The translations under genes were made by a program, and so were the position numbers. The notes below the pieces were generated by a model. The model was not told where the DNA came from and did not search any database. It was given only the letters and a program-made list of their open reading frames with translations. A stretch of DNA of 64,000 nt from Saprospiraceae bacterium. Its GTDB lineage: Bacteria > Bacteroidota > Bacteroidia > Chitinophagales > Saprospiraceae. Below, in pieces: positions 32,213 to 42,500 of this stretch (the first letter of the stretch is position 1; each line of letters opens with the position of its first letter). The stretch covers positions 218,832 through 282,831 of the forward strand of contig JAHDES010000002.1 of assembly GCA_020628645.1 (NCBI GenBank), read 5' to 3'.

Positions 32213-35200
32213 TTATTGAAGTACAATCCGTTCAATGGCCCGTTTTCCATTTTCTTCCATTTCTATAAAATAAATTCCTTTGGGTAAATCGCTCAAATCC
32301 CATTGAATTTGTTGTGTACTAAAATTAGAATGGTTTTCTCTTTTTATAAGTTGTCCTAAAGTATTTAGTAAACGTAGTTCTAAAATGTCATTTGAAAAAG
32401 GACGTTCTAGATGAATCATTAAATTCCCCGCAGTTGGATTGGGGAAGATTTGGATGTTTTGATAATTGTATAGTTCATTTACATTGGTCAAATCTACTGA
32501 AACCACTTCAGAACTTGCTTCGCAACCATTTGGATCAGTCGTGATGACATAATAATTTCCAGATAAAGTAGCGGTATAATTCACATTTGTAGCTCCTGGA
32601 ATGATTAAATTATTAAAATACCATTGATACGAAATGGCATTTGAACTCGTCATTGCTGGGCCATCAAGAGTGATGGTTGGTATAATGGGCTCAATAACAG
32701 TTACAGTAAGACCTTCTGGAGAACTGACTTCACATCCAGCATTAGAAATGGTCACATAGTACGTTCCTGATTGAATTGCTTCATAAGAATTTCCTATATC
32801 AGTAATAAATGAATCATTTATTTTCCATTGGTATGTAAATCCATCCACTACTTCTAGTGTTACTGATTCACCTTCACAAAAAGTTGTTGGCCCTAATGCT
32901 GTAATTGTAGGATCGGGCAAATCAATAATCTCCACAATAATATCATTTGATATTTTAGAACAACCATTGAGTGTTGCCATAAAATTGTAGGTTCCAGCCG
33001 CATTTACGGTCAAACTATTGGAAGTCTCCTCTAAAATTTCTCCATTATTCATCCATTGATAAGTATCTGATCCCATGATACCAACTAAATCTACTGAATC
33101 TCCTTCACATAAATATACAACTGGTTCAGAAGGACTTGTAAAAGTCGCCAAAGGAATTGGGTTAATAATCAATTCAATACTTTCCGAAATATCAGTACAT
33201 CCATTAATCGTCGCTTCTAGCGCGTACATACCTTCTTCATTTAAGGAAATAGAAGAAGTGATTTCATCTGGAATTAGTTGTCCATTTTTATACCATTGAT
33301 AAGCATCTGCTTCAAGGGCAGTAGAAATAATTAACGATTGTCCTTGACAAATCTCAACAACTTGATCTGTTTCAAAAGTTACGACAGGGAGCGGATGAAC
33401 AATAACCTCAAATTCTTCCGAACGACTAACGCAAATGCCATCACTCACTTCAAGAAAATAATTTCCAGTTTCATTTACGATAATAGAATTGCCAGTTTCG
33501 CCTGCTATAATTTCATTATTATTATACCACTGATAAGCATCTGCATTGGAATTGGTAGAAAAAGTAAAAGTTTCTCCTTCACATAGTTCTATAATTCGGT
33601 CTGCGTCTATCGAAACTTCTAAAGGAATACTTACAGTGATTTCAATAGCTTGAGAATTAGTTGTACAATTATTAAGGTTTACAGCTACATTATAATTTCC
33701 ATCAGTAATAGCATCAAATGTACTTGAAGTTGCTCCATCTATGGGCATTCCATTATTAAACCATTGATAAGTATCAGCATTTGTATTCGCAGATAGCGTT
33801 GACGTTTCTCCTTGACAGATTACTTCTTGAGAAGCACTAATAATGACTTCAGTAGTGTCATTAACAACTACATTTATTATTTGAGAACTTGATGTACAAT
33901 TATTGGACGTTACTTCTACTGAATAAATACCAGATAAGGTAACATTAAAAATATCAAAGCTGCTATTTGGAATTGCTTCACCATCCAAAAACCATTGGTA
34001 AGTATCAGCGCCTTCAATCGTGGAAAGGGAATACGATTCTCCTTCGCATAATTCAATTTGCGCAGGTGCATTAATCGTTGCATCAGCTAATGTTGAAACC
34101 ATTATTTCTACAGGAGAAGATATAGCTGTACAATTATTCAAATTTATTTCTAGGGTATACAAACCCGCATTTTCAATTTGAAGTGTATTTGAAGTTTCAT
34201 TATTAATTGGCATTCCATTTACAAACCATTGATAAGCATCCGCTACATCATTGCTCATCAAAGTGAAGCTTTCTCCTTCACAGAGGTCAATTAAACTAGG
34301 TGCATCAATAGATACAGTTGGTGTATTATTGATGGTGATATTGATATTTTCTGAACGAGTAGTACAATTATTTGAACTCGTTTCTAAAGTATAAGTACCA
34401 GAAGATGAAGCATTATAAGAAGAATTTGTAGCACCATTTATAGGCATTTCATTTAAATACCATTGATACATTTGTGCAGTAGAACTGGTAGAAAGGGTAA
34501 ATGTTTCTTCTTCACATAAGGTGATGTTAGTCTCAGCATCAATGTTCGCTTCAGGATTATCATTGATAATAATTTCTACATTTTGAGAAGTGGCAACACA
34601 ATTATTTTGAATGAGTTCCACGGAATAATTCCCACTTGAAATTGCCTCAAAAGAACTATTGGTCGCATCATTTATAGGCATTCCATTTTGAAACCATTGA
34701 TATGAATCTGCCATATTAGTTGAAAATAGAGTAAAGGATTCCCCTTCACAAAGTTCAATACTATTGGGTGCATCAATTACAGATACAGGATTATCATTAA
34801 TCGCAATATTAATAACTTGAGAAGTAGCGATACAATTGTTTAAAGTCGTTTCCAGGGTGTAATTTCCAGTAATTTCAGCAGTATAAGAAGAAGCTGTAGC
34901 ATCGTTAATAGGCATTCCATCTTGATACCATTGATAAGTATCCGCATTAGAATTGGAAATTAATTGGAAGTTCTCTCCTTCGCATAAAGAGATTTCATTG
35001 GGTGCATTAATTATTGCATCTGGTAGATTGTTTATTACAATAGTTACATTTTGCGATCTTGCAGCACAATTATTTTGGATTGCTTCTACGGAATAACTTC
35101 CACTTGAATTTGTAGTAAACGAAGCATTTGTTGCACCATTAATGGGCATTCCATTTTGAAACCATTGATAGGAATCTGCTACATTAGTTGAAGATAAAGT

Positions 35201-38029
35201 AAAGGATTCTCCCTCACACAATTCTACTTCATTGGGCGCGTTAATTATTGCTTCTGGTAAATTGTTAATTACAACAGTTACATTTTGAGATATTGCAGAA
35301 CAATTATTATTGATAACCTCAAGTGTGTAATTTCCAGAAGAATTCGCTGAAAAAGTAGCATTTGTTGCGCCATTGATAAGTATTCCATCTTGATACCATT
35401 GGTAACTACCGGCGTTTGGCATAGCAGAAAGCATATAAGATTCGCCATCACAGATTTCTATGGAATTGGGTGCATTAATGCTTGCATTGGGTAAATCTAA
35501 GCTTATTATTTCAACTTCCTCTGAAATAGCAACACAGTTATTTTCTGTAATTTCAAGGCTGTAATTTCCTTCTTGTACAGCATCAAAATTTACAGTTGTC
35601 GCTCCATTAATTGGATCGCCATTTAATAGCCATTGATAGGAATCGGCATCATCATTGGTAGAAAGTTGGAACGATTCCCCTTCACAAAGCTTTATTGTAT
35701 TAGCAGTATTTAAAGTAGGGGAACTAATTTCGTTGACGACTAAGTTCAATTGAAATGAAGTTGCTGTACATCCATTACTATTTGTTTGTAAAGAATAATT
35801 TCCAGAAGCATCTAAAGTAATGGAATTATTGCTTGCTCCCTGAATAGGGTTACCATCTTCTAACCATTGATAAGAATCTGCAATGCTACTAGACGTAACT
35901 ATTATATTTTCTCCAGCGCAAATTTCATTTAATCCTACATAATTAATCTCTGCTGTAGGATTTTCATTTACTATAATAGTTACTACATCGGATATTCCAA
36001 AACATCCATTTAATGAAGTTTCGAGGCTATAATTCCCCGCGTTTGAAGTAGTAAGAGCAGAGCTGTTTGCTCCATCAATGGCGATGCCATTTTCAAACCA
36101 TTGAAAATTAGTGCCTGTAGTAGAAGCAGTAATGGTTATAGATTCATTTTCACATAGTTCAATCGTACCTGACTGATTGAGGCTGATACTTGGATTGTTT
36201 TGAACCTGAATTGAAACGACAGAAGAGGTCGTTGTACAATTATTAGTGGTAGCTTCGAGCACATAATTACCTTCTTCAGCTATAGTAATAGAAGAAGTAG
36301 TAGCCCCCATGATAGGATTTCCTTCATTAAACCATTGAAAACTAGCTGCATCAGAAGAAGCGTTGATCGTTGTAATTGCTCCTTCACAAAGCTCGATCGT
36401 TCCAGATTGATCTAAACTAAGGGTAGGATTATCTTGTACTATGATCTCTACAGCAGCTGATGTTGAAGTACATTCATTTGTAGTAACTTTTAATGAAATA
36501 TTACTTGAAACAGGAATCTCTAAAGTTGGATTAGTAGCTCCACCTATTGGAATGTTTCCATCATACCATTGATAACTATCTGCATTTACAGTTGAGGATA
36601 TAATAGTTGTTTCTCCATCACAAAGGTTGATTGTTCCACTTGTATCAATCTCAGCTACAGGAATAGGATTTACAATTAGTTCAAAATTGGAAGAAGTAGC
36701 CGTACAATTTCCTCTTGATGCTTCCACTGTATAATTACCAGCTTCCGTAAGAGAAAGACTTGAATTGGTCGCATTCGGGATTTGTTGTCCATCTTTAAAC
36801 CATTGATACGACGTTGCCCCAAAAGGAATGGACAAGTCAAAAGATTCTCCCATACAAATCTCAGTTGAACCAAATTCATTTAATGTAACATCAGGTGTAC
36901 CTGAGGAAATTTCAGCAAATGAAAATCCAGTAGCACTTAATACAAAAAATCCATTTCGAGTATCTGTTGCTAAGATCGTTCCTGAAGGTAAGTAAGGATA
37001 AGTACCCCAGTTGTTAGTGGTTCCATTATATTGGGTATTATTGGGATTGGTATCATAATAGGCAACTCGGGTGGGGTTTAATGGATCTGAAATATCAAAT
37101 ACTTGTACCCCATCTTCATAGTAGGAGCAAATAATGTGATTGCCACGAATAAAAGGATTATGGGGAGTATTATTCACATGTGTTGGTGCGAGCAAGGGTT
37201 CTTTAAAGGTTTTATCTACAGAAATATTACCAGAAGCTAAATCAGATAAATTAATCATCAATAAGGGTAATCCTCTTGGAACTTCTTCTGCTACTACAGC
37301 CCATGTACCATCATCAGTCAACCAGCTACTATGATTATAACCATTGGTAGGAGTAGAAGCTAGAATACTAGGATTTTGAGCATCTGTAAAATCCCAAATA
37401 TAATAACCATTCCATCCATGCGAACAATAGGCAATATTATCTCTTACATACACATCATGTACATATCCGCCACCACTCGCTAAAGACACATTGGCAATCA
37501 TTGTTGGATCAGCAGGATTTACAGATAAATCATAAACCAATAAACCATTTCCTCTAGTATCTGATCCAGCAACGTATAAGCGAGCATTTGCTTCATCAAT
37601 AAAGATATTATGCGCTTGTCCAAAATCAGAATTATCTAAACTAACTCGGCTAACAGAATTGGGGAGTTGAGTCAGATTAAAAATAGCTAGTCCTTCATTT
37701 CCTTGATCTGCTACACCATAAGCATATGAACCATAAGTTTTATAATCACGCCAGATAGAATTGACGGTTCCTTCAAAACGATCTACTTCTATAATATTAT
37801 CAGGATCAGTCACATTAAAAAAATGAGTATAACGCGCAGAGCCTACAATACCATATTCATTACCATCACAATCTACATACCCCCAAATGTCATTATATCG
37901 AACACCAGAAGAGGTAGGTAGGGTAGACTCGTCCCATTGCGTACGGAGCGCCATATTTTGGGATACTTGGGCTTTTGCGAAAAAATGACTTATAAGACTT
38001 AATAAAAATAGACAAATTAATCCTCTCAT
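32213..38029 (-). CDS. giant surface protein: choice-of-anchor B domain, 19 Ig-like repeats, T9SS sorting domain
   Basis: A 1938-aa protein. It has a signal peptide (about 1-21, ending AKA). Residues about 25-380 are a choice-of-anchor B beta-propeller-like domain with motifs such as IWGYVDCDGNEYGIVG and LPNSVSRVSLDN. Residues about 385-1850 hold 18 full and one partial Ig-like repeat of about 78 residues, each with LCEGES, SYQWF.NG and NNC, two cysteines per repeat that probably form a disulfide. The last 75 residues (FPNPTAGNLMI, then LPKGIYFIEM) are a T9SS sorting domain. It is probably a long surface stalk or adhesin. It is the only member of its transcription unit. Confidence 0.92.
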   Translation of the reverse strand: MRGLICLFLLSLISHFFAKAQVSQNMALRTQWDESTLPTSSGVRYNDIWGYVDCDGNEYGIVGSARYTHFFNVTDPDNIIEVDRFEGTVNSIWRDYKTYGSYAYGVADQGNEGLAIFNLTQLPNSVSRVSLDNSDFGQAHNIFIDEANARLYVAGSDTRGNGLLVYDLSVNPADPTMIANVSLASGGGYVHDVYVRDNIAYCSHGWNGYYIWDFTDAQNPSILASTPTNGYNHSSWLTDDGTWAVVAEEVPRGLPLLMINLSDLASGNISVDKTFKEPLLAPTHVNNTPHNPFIRGNHIICSYYEDGVQVFDISDPLNPTRVAYYDTNPNNTQYNGTTNNWGTYPYLPSGTILATDTRNGFFVLSATGFSFAEISSGTPDVTLNEFGSTEICMGESFDLSIPFGATSYQWFKDGQQIPNATNSSLSLTEAGNYTVEASRGNCTATSSNFELIVNPIPVAEIDTSGTINLCDGETTIISSTVNADSYQWYDGNIPIGGATNPTLEIPVSSNISLKVTTNECTSTSAAVEIIVQDNPTLSLDQSGTIELCEGAITTINASSDAASFQWFNEGNPIMGATTSSITIAEEGNYVLEATTNNCTTTSSVVSIQVQNNPSISLNQSGTIELCENESITITASTTGTNFQWFENGIAIDGANSSALTTSNAGNYSLETSLNGCFGISDVVTIIVNENPTAEINYVGLNEICAGENIIVTSSSIADSYQWLEDGNPIQGASNNSITLDASGNYSLQTNSNGCTATSFQLNLVVNEISSPTLNTANTIKLCEGESFQLSTNDDADSYQWLLNGDPINGATTVNFDAVQEGNYSLEITENNCVAISEEVEIISLDLPNASINAPNSIEICDGESYMLSAMPNAGSYQWYQDGILINGATNATFSANSSGNYTLEVINNNCSAISQNVTVVINNLPEAIINAPNEVELCEGESFTLSSTNVADSYQWFQNGMPINGATNASFTTNSSGSYSVEAIQNNCAARSQNVTIVINNLPDAIINAPNEISLCEGENFQLISNSNADTYQWYQDGMPINDATASSYTAEITGNYTLETTLNNCIATSQVINIAINDNPVSVIDAPNSIELCEGESFTLFSTNMADSYQWFQNGMPINDATNSSFEAISSGNYSVELIQNNCVATSQNVEIIINDNPEANIDAETNITLCEEETFTLSTSSTAQMYQWYLNEMPINGATNSSYNASSSGTYTLETSSNNCTTRSENINITINNTPTVSIDAPSLIDLCEGESFTLMSNDVADAYQWFVNGMPINNETSNTLQIENAGLYTLEINLNNCTAISSPVEIMVSTLADATINAPAQIELCEGESYSLSTIEGADTYQWFLDGEAIPNSSFDIFNVTLSGIYSVEVTSNNCTSSSQIINVVVNDTTEVIISASQEVICQGETSTLSANTNADTYQWFNNGMPIDGATSSTFDAITDGNYNVAVNLNNCTTNSQAIEITVSIPLEVSIDADRIIELCEGETFTFSTNSNADAYQWYNNNEIIAGETGNSIIVNETGNYFLEVSDGICVSRSEEFEVIVHPLPVVTFETDQVVEICQGQSLIISTALEADAYQWYKNGQLIPDEITSSISLNEEGMYALEATINGCTDISESIELIINPIPLATFTSPSEPVVYLCEGDSVDLVGIMGSDTYQWMNNGEILEETSNSLTVNAAGTYNFMATLNGCSKISNDIIVEIIDLPDPTITALGPTTFCEGESVTLEVVDGFTYQWKINDSFITDIGNSYEAIQSGTYYVTISNAGCEVSSPEGLTVTVIEPIIPTITLDGPAMTSSNAISYQWYFNNLIIPGATNVNYTATLSGNYYVITTDPNGCEASSEVVSVDLTNVNELYNYQNIQIFPNPTAGNLMIHLERPFSNDILELRLLNTLGQLIKRENHSNFSTQQIQWDLSDLPKGIYFIEMEENGKRAIERIVLQ

Positions 38030-38160
38030 TTCGAAATGTATCTTTTGTGTTATATTGAGACAATAAATGCTCCAACTATTAGAAAGTTAAAAATACAAAA
38101 TCAAATGAAAGAAGAAATAAAAAAAAAGGTTGGAAGTCTATGGAAATACAAAAAAAGATT

Positions 38161-38168
38161 TACTTTTG
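38161..38168 (+). promoter_or_regulatory. -7 box of the SRP RNA gene
   Basis: TACTTTTG fits TAnnTTTG and lies six bases before the predicted 5' end of the SRP RNA, the ideal distance for transcription start. No clear -33 TTTG is seen. Confidence 0.65.
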
Positions 38169-38173
38169 CAGTC

Positions 38174-38267
38174 GGTGAGAATTATACGACCAGCTCCCTT
38201 CCAACTCCCCCAGGTCAGAAATGAAGCAAGGGTACGAAGGTTGTAGCGGTGTGTATAATTTCTCACC
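38174..38267 (+). ncRNA. ffs: small signal recognition particle RNA (4.5S type)
   Basis: About 94 nt form one long hairpin: GGTGAGAATTATAC at the 5' end pairs with GTATAATTTCTCACC at the 3' end. The apical part has the conserved Ffh-binding segments CCAGGTCAGAAATGAAGCAA, as in the bacterial small SRP RNA. It binds Ffh and directs membrane and exported proteins to SecYEG. A -7 box ends 6 bases upstream and a T-rich stretch follows. Both ends are inferred from pairing and could shift by a few bases. Confidence 0.92.
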
Positions 38268-38380
38268 TTCTGTTTTTAGGTTAAATTAATTTTAAAATAT
38301 AGGGACTTTTGTTTAGTTAAAGTATTTATAATCAATTTTTTACATTTAAAAGTCCTAGGTCAAATCTAAAACCCTCCCTT

Positions 38381-39037
38381 ATGAAATTTTTTGTTGATAC
38401 CGCTAGTTTAGACCAAATAAAAGAAGCACGAGACCTTGGTATTTTGGATGGAGTAACCACCAATCCTTCACTTATGGCAAAAGAAGGTGTTACAGGAAAA
38501 GACAATATTCTTAATCATTACCGAGCAATTTGTGAAATTGTAGATGGCGACGTAAGTGCAGAGGTGATTTCAACCAATTTTGAAGGGATGATTGCAGAAG
38601 GGCAAGAATTAGCAGAAATTGCGCCCAATATCGTAGTAAAAGTGCCTATGATAAAAGAAGGCGTAAAAGCAATTCGTTGGTTTACAGATAATGGAATTCG
38701 TACCAATTGTACGCTGGTTTTTTCTGCTGGACAAGCTATTTTGGCAGCAAAAGCTGGGGCAACATACTTATCTCCATTTATTGGTCGTATTGATGATATT
38801 AATTGGAATGGAATGGATTTGATTCGAGATGTAGCAGAAATTTATGCGATACAAGGATTTGAAACAGAAATCTTAGCCGCATCGATTCGCTCTGCTCGCC
38901 ATATTGTAGAAGCAGCCAAGAATGGAGCAGATGTAGTAACTTGCCCACTTAGTTCAATCCTTGGTTTATTAAAACATCCATTGACTGATATTGGATTAGA
39001 GAAATTCTTAGCCGATTATAAGAAAGGAAATAGCTAA
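38381..39037 (+). CDS. transaldolase / fructose-6-phosphate aldolase family enzyme
   Basis: A 218-aa class I aldolase of the short transaldolase (MipB/TalC) subfamily. It has [13 protein letters not shown] at the start, [13 protein letters not shown], the Schiff-base Lys in IVVKVPM (about residue 87) and [26 protein letters not shown]. In the pentose phosphate pathway it moves dihydroxyacetone units between sugar phosphates. Short forms may act as transaldolase or fructose-6-phosphate aldolase; sequence alone does not settle which, so I give no symbol. It is a single gene. A 34-bp palindrome follows it. Confidence 0.94.
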   Translation: MKFFVDTASLDQIKEARDLGILDGVTTNPSLMAKEGVTGKDNILNHYRAICEIVDGDVSAEVISTNFEGMIAEGQELAEIAPNIVVKVPMIKEGVKAIRWFTDNGIRTNCTLVFSAGQAILAAKAGATYLSPFIGRIDDINWNGMDLIRDVAEIYAIQGFETEILAASIRSARHIVEAAKNGADVVTCPLSSILGLLKHPLTDIGLEKFLADYKKGNS

Positions 39038-39063
39038 CTTATTTTAGTTAATCATATTTTTTT

Positions 39064-39097
39064 GAATGCCATTAATAGTTAACTATTAATGGCATTC
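39064..39097. repeat. 34-bp perfect palindrome after the transaldolase gene
   Basis: GAATGCCATTAATAG, TTAA, then CTATTAATGGCATTC forms a perfect 34-bp palindrome. It is followed by only a weak T run, so it is a poor rho-independent terminator in sequence, but its position after a stop fits an end-of-transcript hairpin. Confidence 0.7.
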
Positions 39098-39195
39098 TTA
39101 TATGTAATAAAAAAATGTAATATAAATGTTGTGTTTATGAAGTGAAATTGTTAGCTTTGTCATGTACACAGGTAATATTTAATTAAGAAATATCA

Positions 39196-39327
39196 TTCTT
39201 AGACAAATTGTGAAGACTTGATAAATCTATGATTTTGAGAGACAAGCATTTTGAAACCCGCCTGCCTACCATTGAATATTTCATAGCGGGCAGGTTCCAT
39301 TAAAGTCACAATTTTTGTCTAAGAACC
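39196..39327. repeat. inverted-repeat element, copy B
   Basis: Left arm TTCTTAGACAAATTGTGA (39196-39213) pairs with right arm TCACAATTTTTGTCTAAGAA (39306-39325). Both arms match those of copy A in the trp operon, and both copies end in AAGAACC. The inner part has an imperfect GC-rich hairpin, CCGCCTGCC with GCGGGCAGG. No ORF is present, as in a MITE-like or REP-like element. Confidence 0.65.
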
Positions 39328-39511
39328 AAAAATACTACTATGTACATTTCTAGAAAAGGAAATACTTTTCTAAATCTTCAAAAATATTTGGCTTCCCTTG
39401 CAGTATTAATTAGTTAATTTTTTAAAAGAATATTTAGCTAAAATTTTCTTAGAATATGTATCAACATACTTCAAGAAAGTTTTATTTCTAACAAACGATA
39501 AACCGATTATT

Positions 39512-42500
39512 ATGTTGAGTTTCAAAAGTTACTCTACAGGTGTAATGCTATTCAGTATTGTTGCACTTTGTAGCCTAATTTCATTTTCCTTATCTGCACA
39601 AACTAATTCAGCACAATCCAATACAAAAGGAGGGTATGGTGTTCGAGTCAATACCTATAATGGTAATCTTTTATATCAACGTTCTGATTTAAATCTACCT
39701 GCAATTGGTCAAAATATTGATTTCACTTTTACGTATAATAGTCGTTGTACAGGAAAAGATTTTGGTTATGGTAGAGGTTGGACGATGAGTTATAATATGC
39801 AATATACTACCAATGGTAGCGGTGATATAACAATTGAATATCATGACGGGAAAGCTAAAACATTTACCAATTCAGGTAGTGGATTTAATGCACCTTTAGG
39901 TACATTTGAATTACTTGAAGAATATGCGATTGGCAAATTTGTATTAACTTCTGTGAATCAAATCAAATATTATTTTGACGATGGAAGTCATAAAAAACTT
40001 ACTTCAATTGTTGATTTGAATGGAAACACTACTACTCTGTCTTATTCTTTAGCTGGAGAATTAATACAAATTAATAGTTCATGTGGTACAGCAATAGATT
40101 TAATCTGGACAAATGGCTATCTCACATCAATTAATGATAATGGCACCCTTCCTGCTCGATCCTATCAATATGATTATACAGGAGACTTACTAACAAAATA
40201 TACTGATCCTGCTGGAAACACAGAATTATATACTTATAATGATCGTAATTTATTAGCACAACTCACCAATAAGAATGGACATGCTGTAACAATAGATTAT
40301 GCTACGCCATCCAATGCAGTTATTAATTTAACAACGCCACTAAGTACCCAAACTTATCAGTATAATGATATGACATTGACAACTACCTTGTCAGAACAAG
40401 TGGGTGCTAATATTCAAAACACAACTTTTCAATATAATACTTCGGGTCAGTTAATGCAGAAAATTGGGAGTTGCTGTGGTTATAATATTCAATATGTTTA
40501 TGATACAAATAACAACCTTGTTCAACGAATAGATGCTGCTGGTAATAGTACCACTTATACCTATAATCTTCACGGACAGAAGTTAACAGAAACGGATGCT
40601 TTAGGCAATATGAAGTCCTATACATATGATCCCCTATCTCATCGAAAATTATCAGAAACAGATAAAAACGGAAATACAACTAGTTATACCTATGACGCCA
40701 ATGGAAATCTTATTCAGATTAACTACCCCTTAGGTTTTAATGAGTCATATACCTATACGCTGGATGGTAATGTAGCTTCTTTTACCGATAAAAATGGCAA
40801 CACAACTAGTTATACCTATGACGCCTGTGGTCAATTAATTACCATAAACCGCCCTCTTGGAAGCTCTACTTTTTTTTCTTACTCAAAAGGATTGAAAATA
40901 AGCGAAACAGATGCTAATAATTGCACCACTACTTATGCTTATGATGTTTTAAATCGTATGATTAGTCAAACAGATGATTTAGGGTATATCACTTCCTATA
41001 CCTATGATGCTGTTGGAAATAGAATAAGTCTTACTGACCCGAATGGCAATATAACGAGTTATACTTATGATGCATTAAATCGTTTATTAACTATTGCTTA
41101 TCCATTGGGGATATCAGAAGCAAGAACATACAATCAAAAAAACCGAGTGAGTCTAACTGACCCGAATGGAGGTATTACAAATTATACCTATAATAGCCAA
41201 AACCTTCTTGAACAAACCATTAATCCAGAAGGGGGAGTAACGTCTTATGTTTATGATGCAAGAGGCAATCGAACAGGAGTAACCGACCCTAATGGAAACA
41301 CCTTCACTTACAGTTTTGATGTTTTATCTAGATTAATACAATACATAGATCCCTTAGGAGGAATTACCCAGTATACTTATGATGCTCATGGTAACCGTAC
41401 AAGCATGACAGATCCGCTTGGAAATACTACAACTACTATTTTTGATGCATTACATCGACCGATTCAAATAATTGATCCATTAGGTGGGATTACCAGTACA
41501 CAATATGATGGAATTGGCAATGAAGTTTCAGTTACAGATGCTAATGCTAATACAATTTTGTATGCCTATGATGCCTTAAATAGAGGCACTTCAAAAACAG
41601 ATGCTTTAGGAATTGTAACTACCTATACGTACGATAATGAAAACAATATTATTGCCATGAAAGATGGCGAAAATCAAACCGTTATTCACACCTATGATTG
41701 CAATAATAACTTACTAAGTACTACCAATCCAGATGGGAATGGAGCATCATTCGTTTATGATGGAAATAGAAATCTTATTCAATCCACACAAATGAATAAT
41801 AATACCATTCAAATGACTTATGATGCATTAAATAGAAAAATACAGGAACAAGATAATCAAGGTGTTTTAGTACAATATACCTATGACAATAAAGGCAATG
41901 TACTTAGTAAAACAGATCCAAATGGTAATACAACTCAATATACGTATAATGGTATAGATCAAAAAATCAGTGAAATTGATCCACTTGGTGAAACTATGCT
42001 GTTTTCATACGATGATAATTCTAATTTATTAAGCACTACAGATCGAGAAGGACATGTAATGAATATGCAGTATGATGCATTGAATAGAAAAGTATCTCAA
42101 ACGGATCATCTAGGAAATACTACAACTTTTACACGCGATGCCAATGGAAATACCACAGCTATAATAGATGCCAATGGAAATACTACTCAATATGTTTTTG
42201 ATGCCAATTCAAGAAATACAACAGAGCAATTTGAAGATGGTACTACGAAAAATTATACCTATGATGCAGTGGGTAATATGATTAGTCGCACGGATAACAA
42301 AGGGGAAACCATCAATTATCAATACGATGATGGTGACCGCTTAATTACCATAGATTATCCTGATTCAAATGATGATACTTATACCTATAACAACCTTAAC
42401 AAATTAGTCTCTGCTACCAATGGCAATGCCATTATTAATTTTACTTATAATGCGGATAGCCGTCTATTAAGCGAAGAATTAAATGGTTATGTAACGGCTT

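Larger units (their letters stand above)
39038..39511. other. 474-base intergenic region with palindrome and inverted-repeat element copy B
   Basis: Between transaldolase and the RHS gene. It holds the 34-bp palindrome (39064-39097) and repeat copy B (39196-39327). The remaining 180 bases before the RHS ATG are A+T-rich, with no promoter consensus or RNA that I can support. Confidence 0.6.

Noticed and set aside
32213-38029. Period of about 234 bases as a possible CRISPR-like or satellite array
   Set aside because: The repeats are in frame and code for Ig-like domains of one protein.
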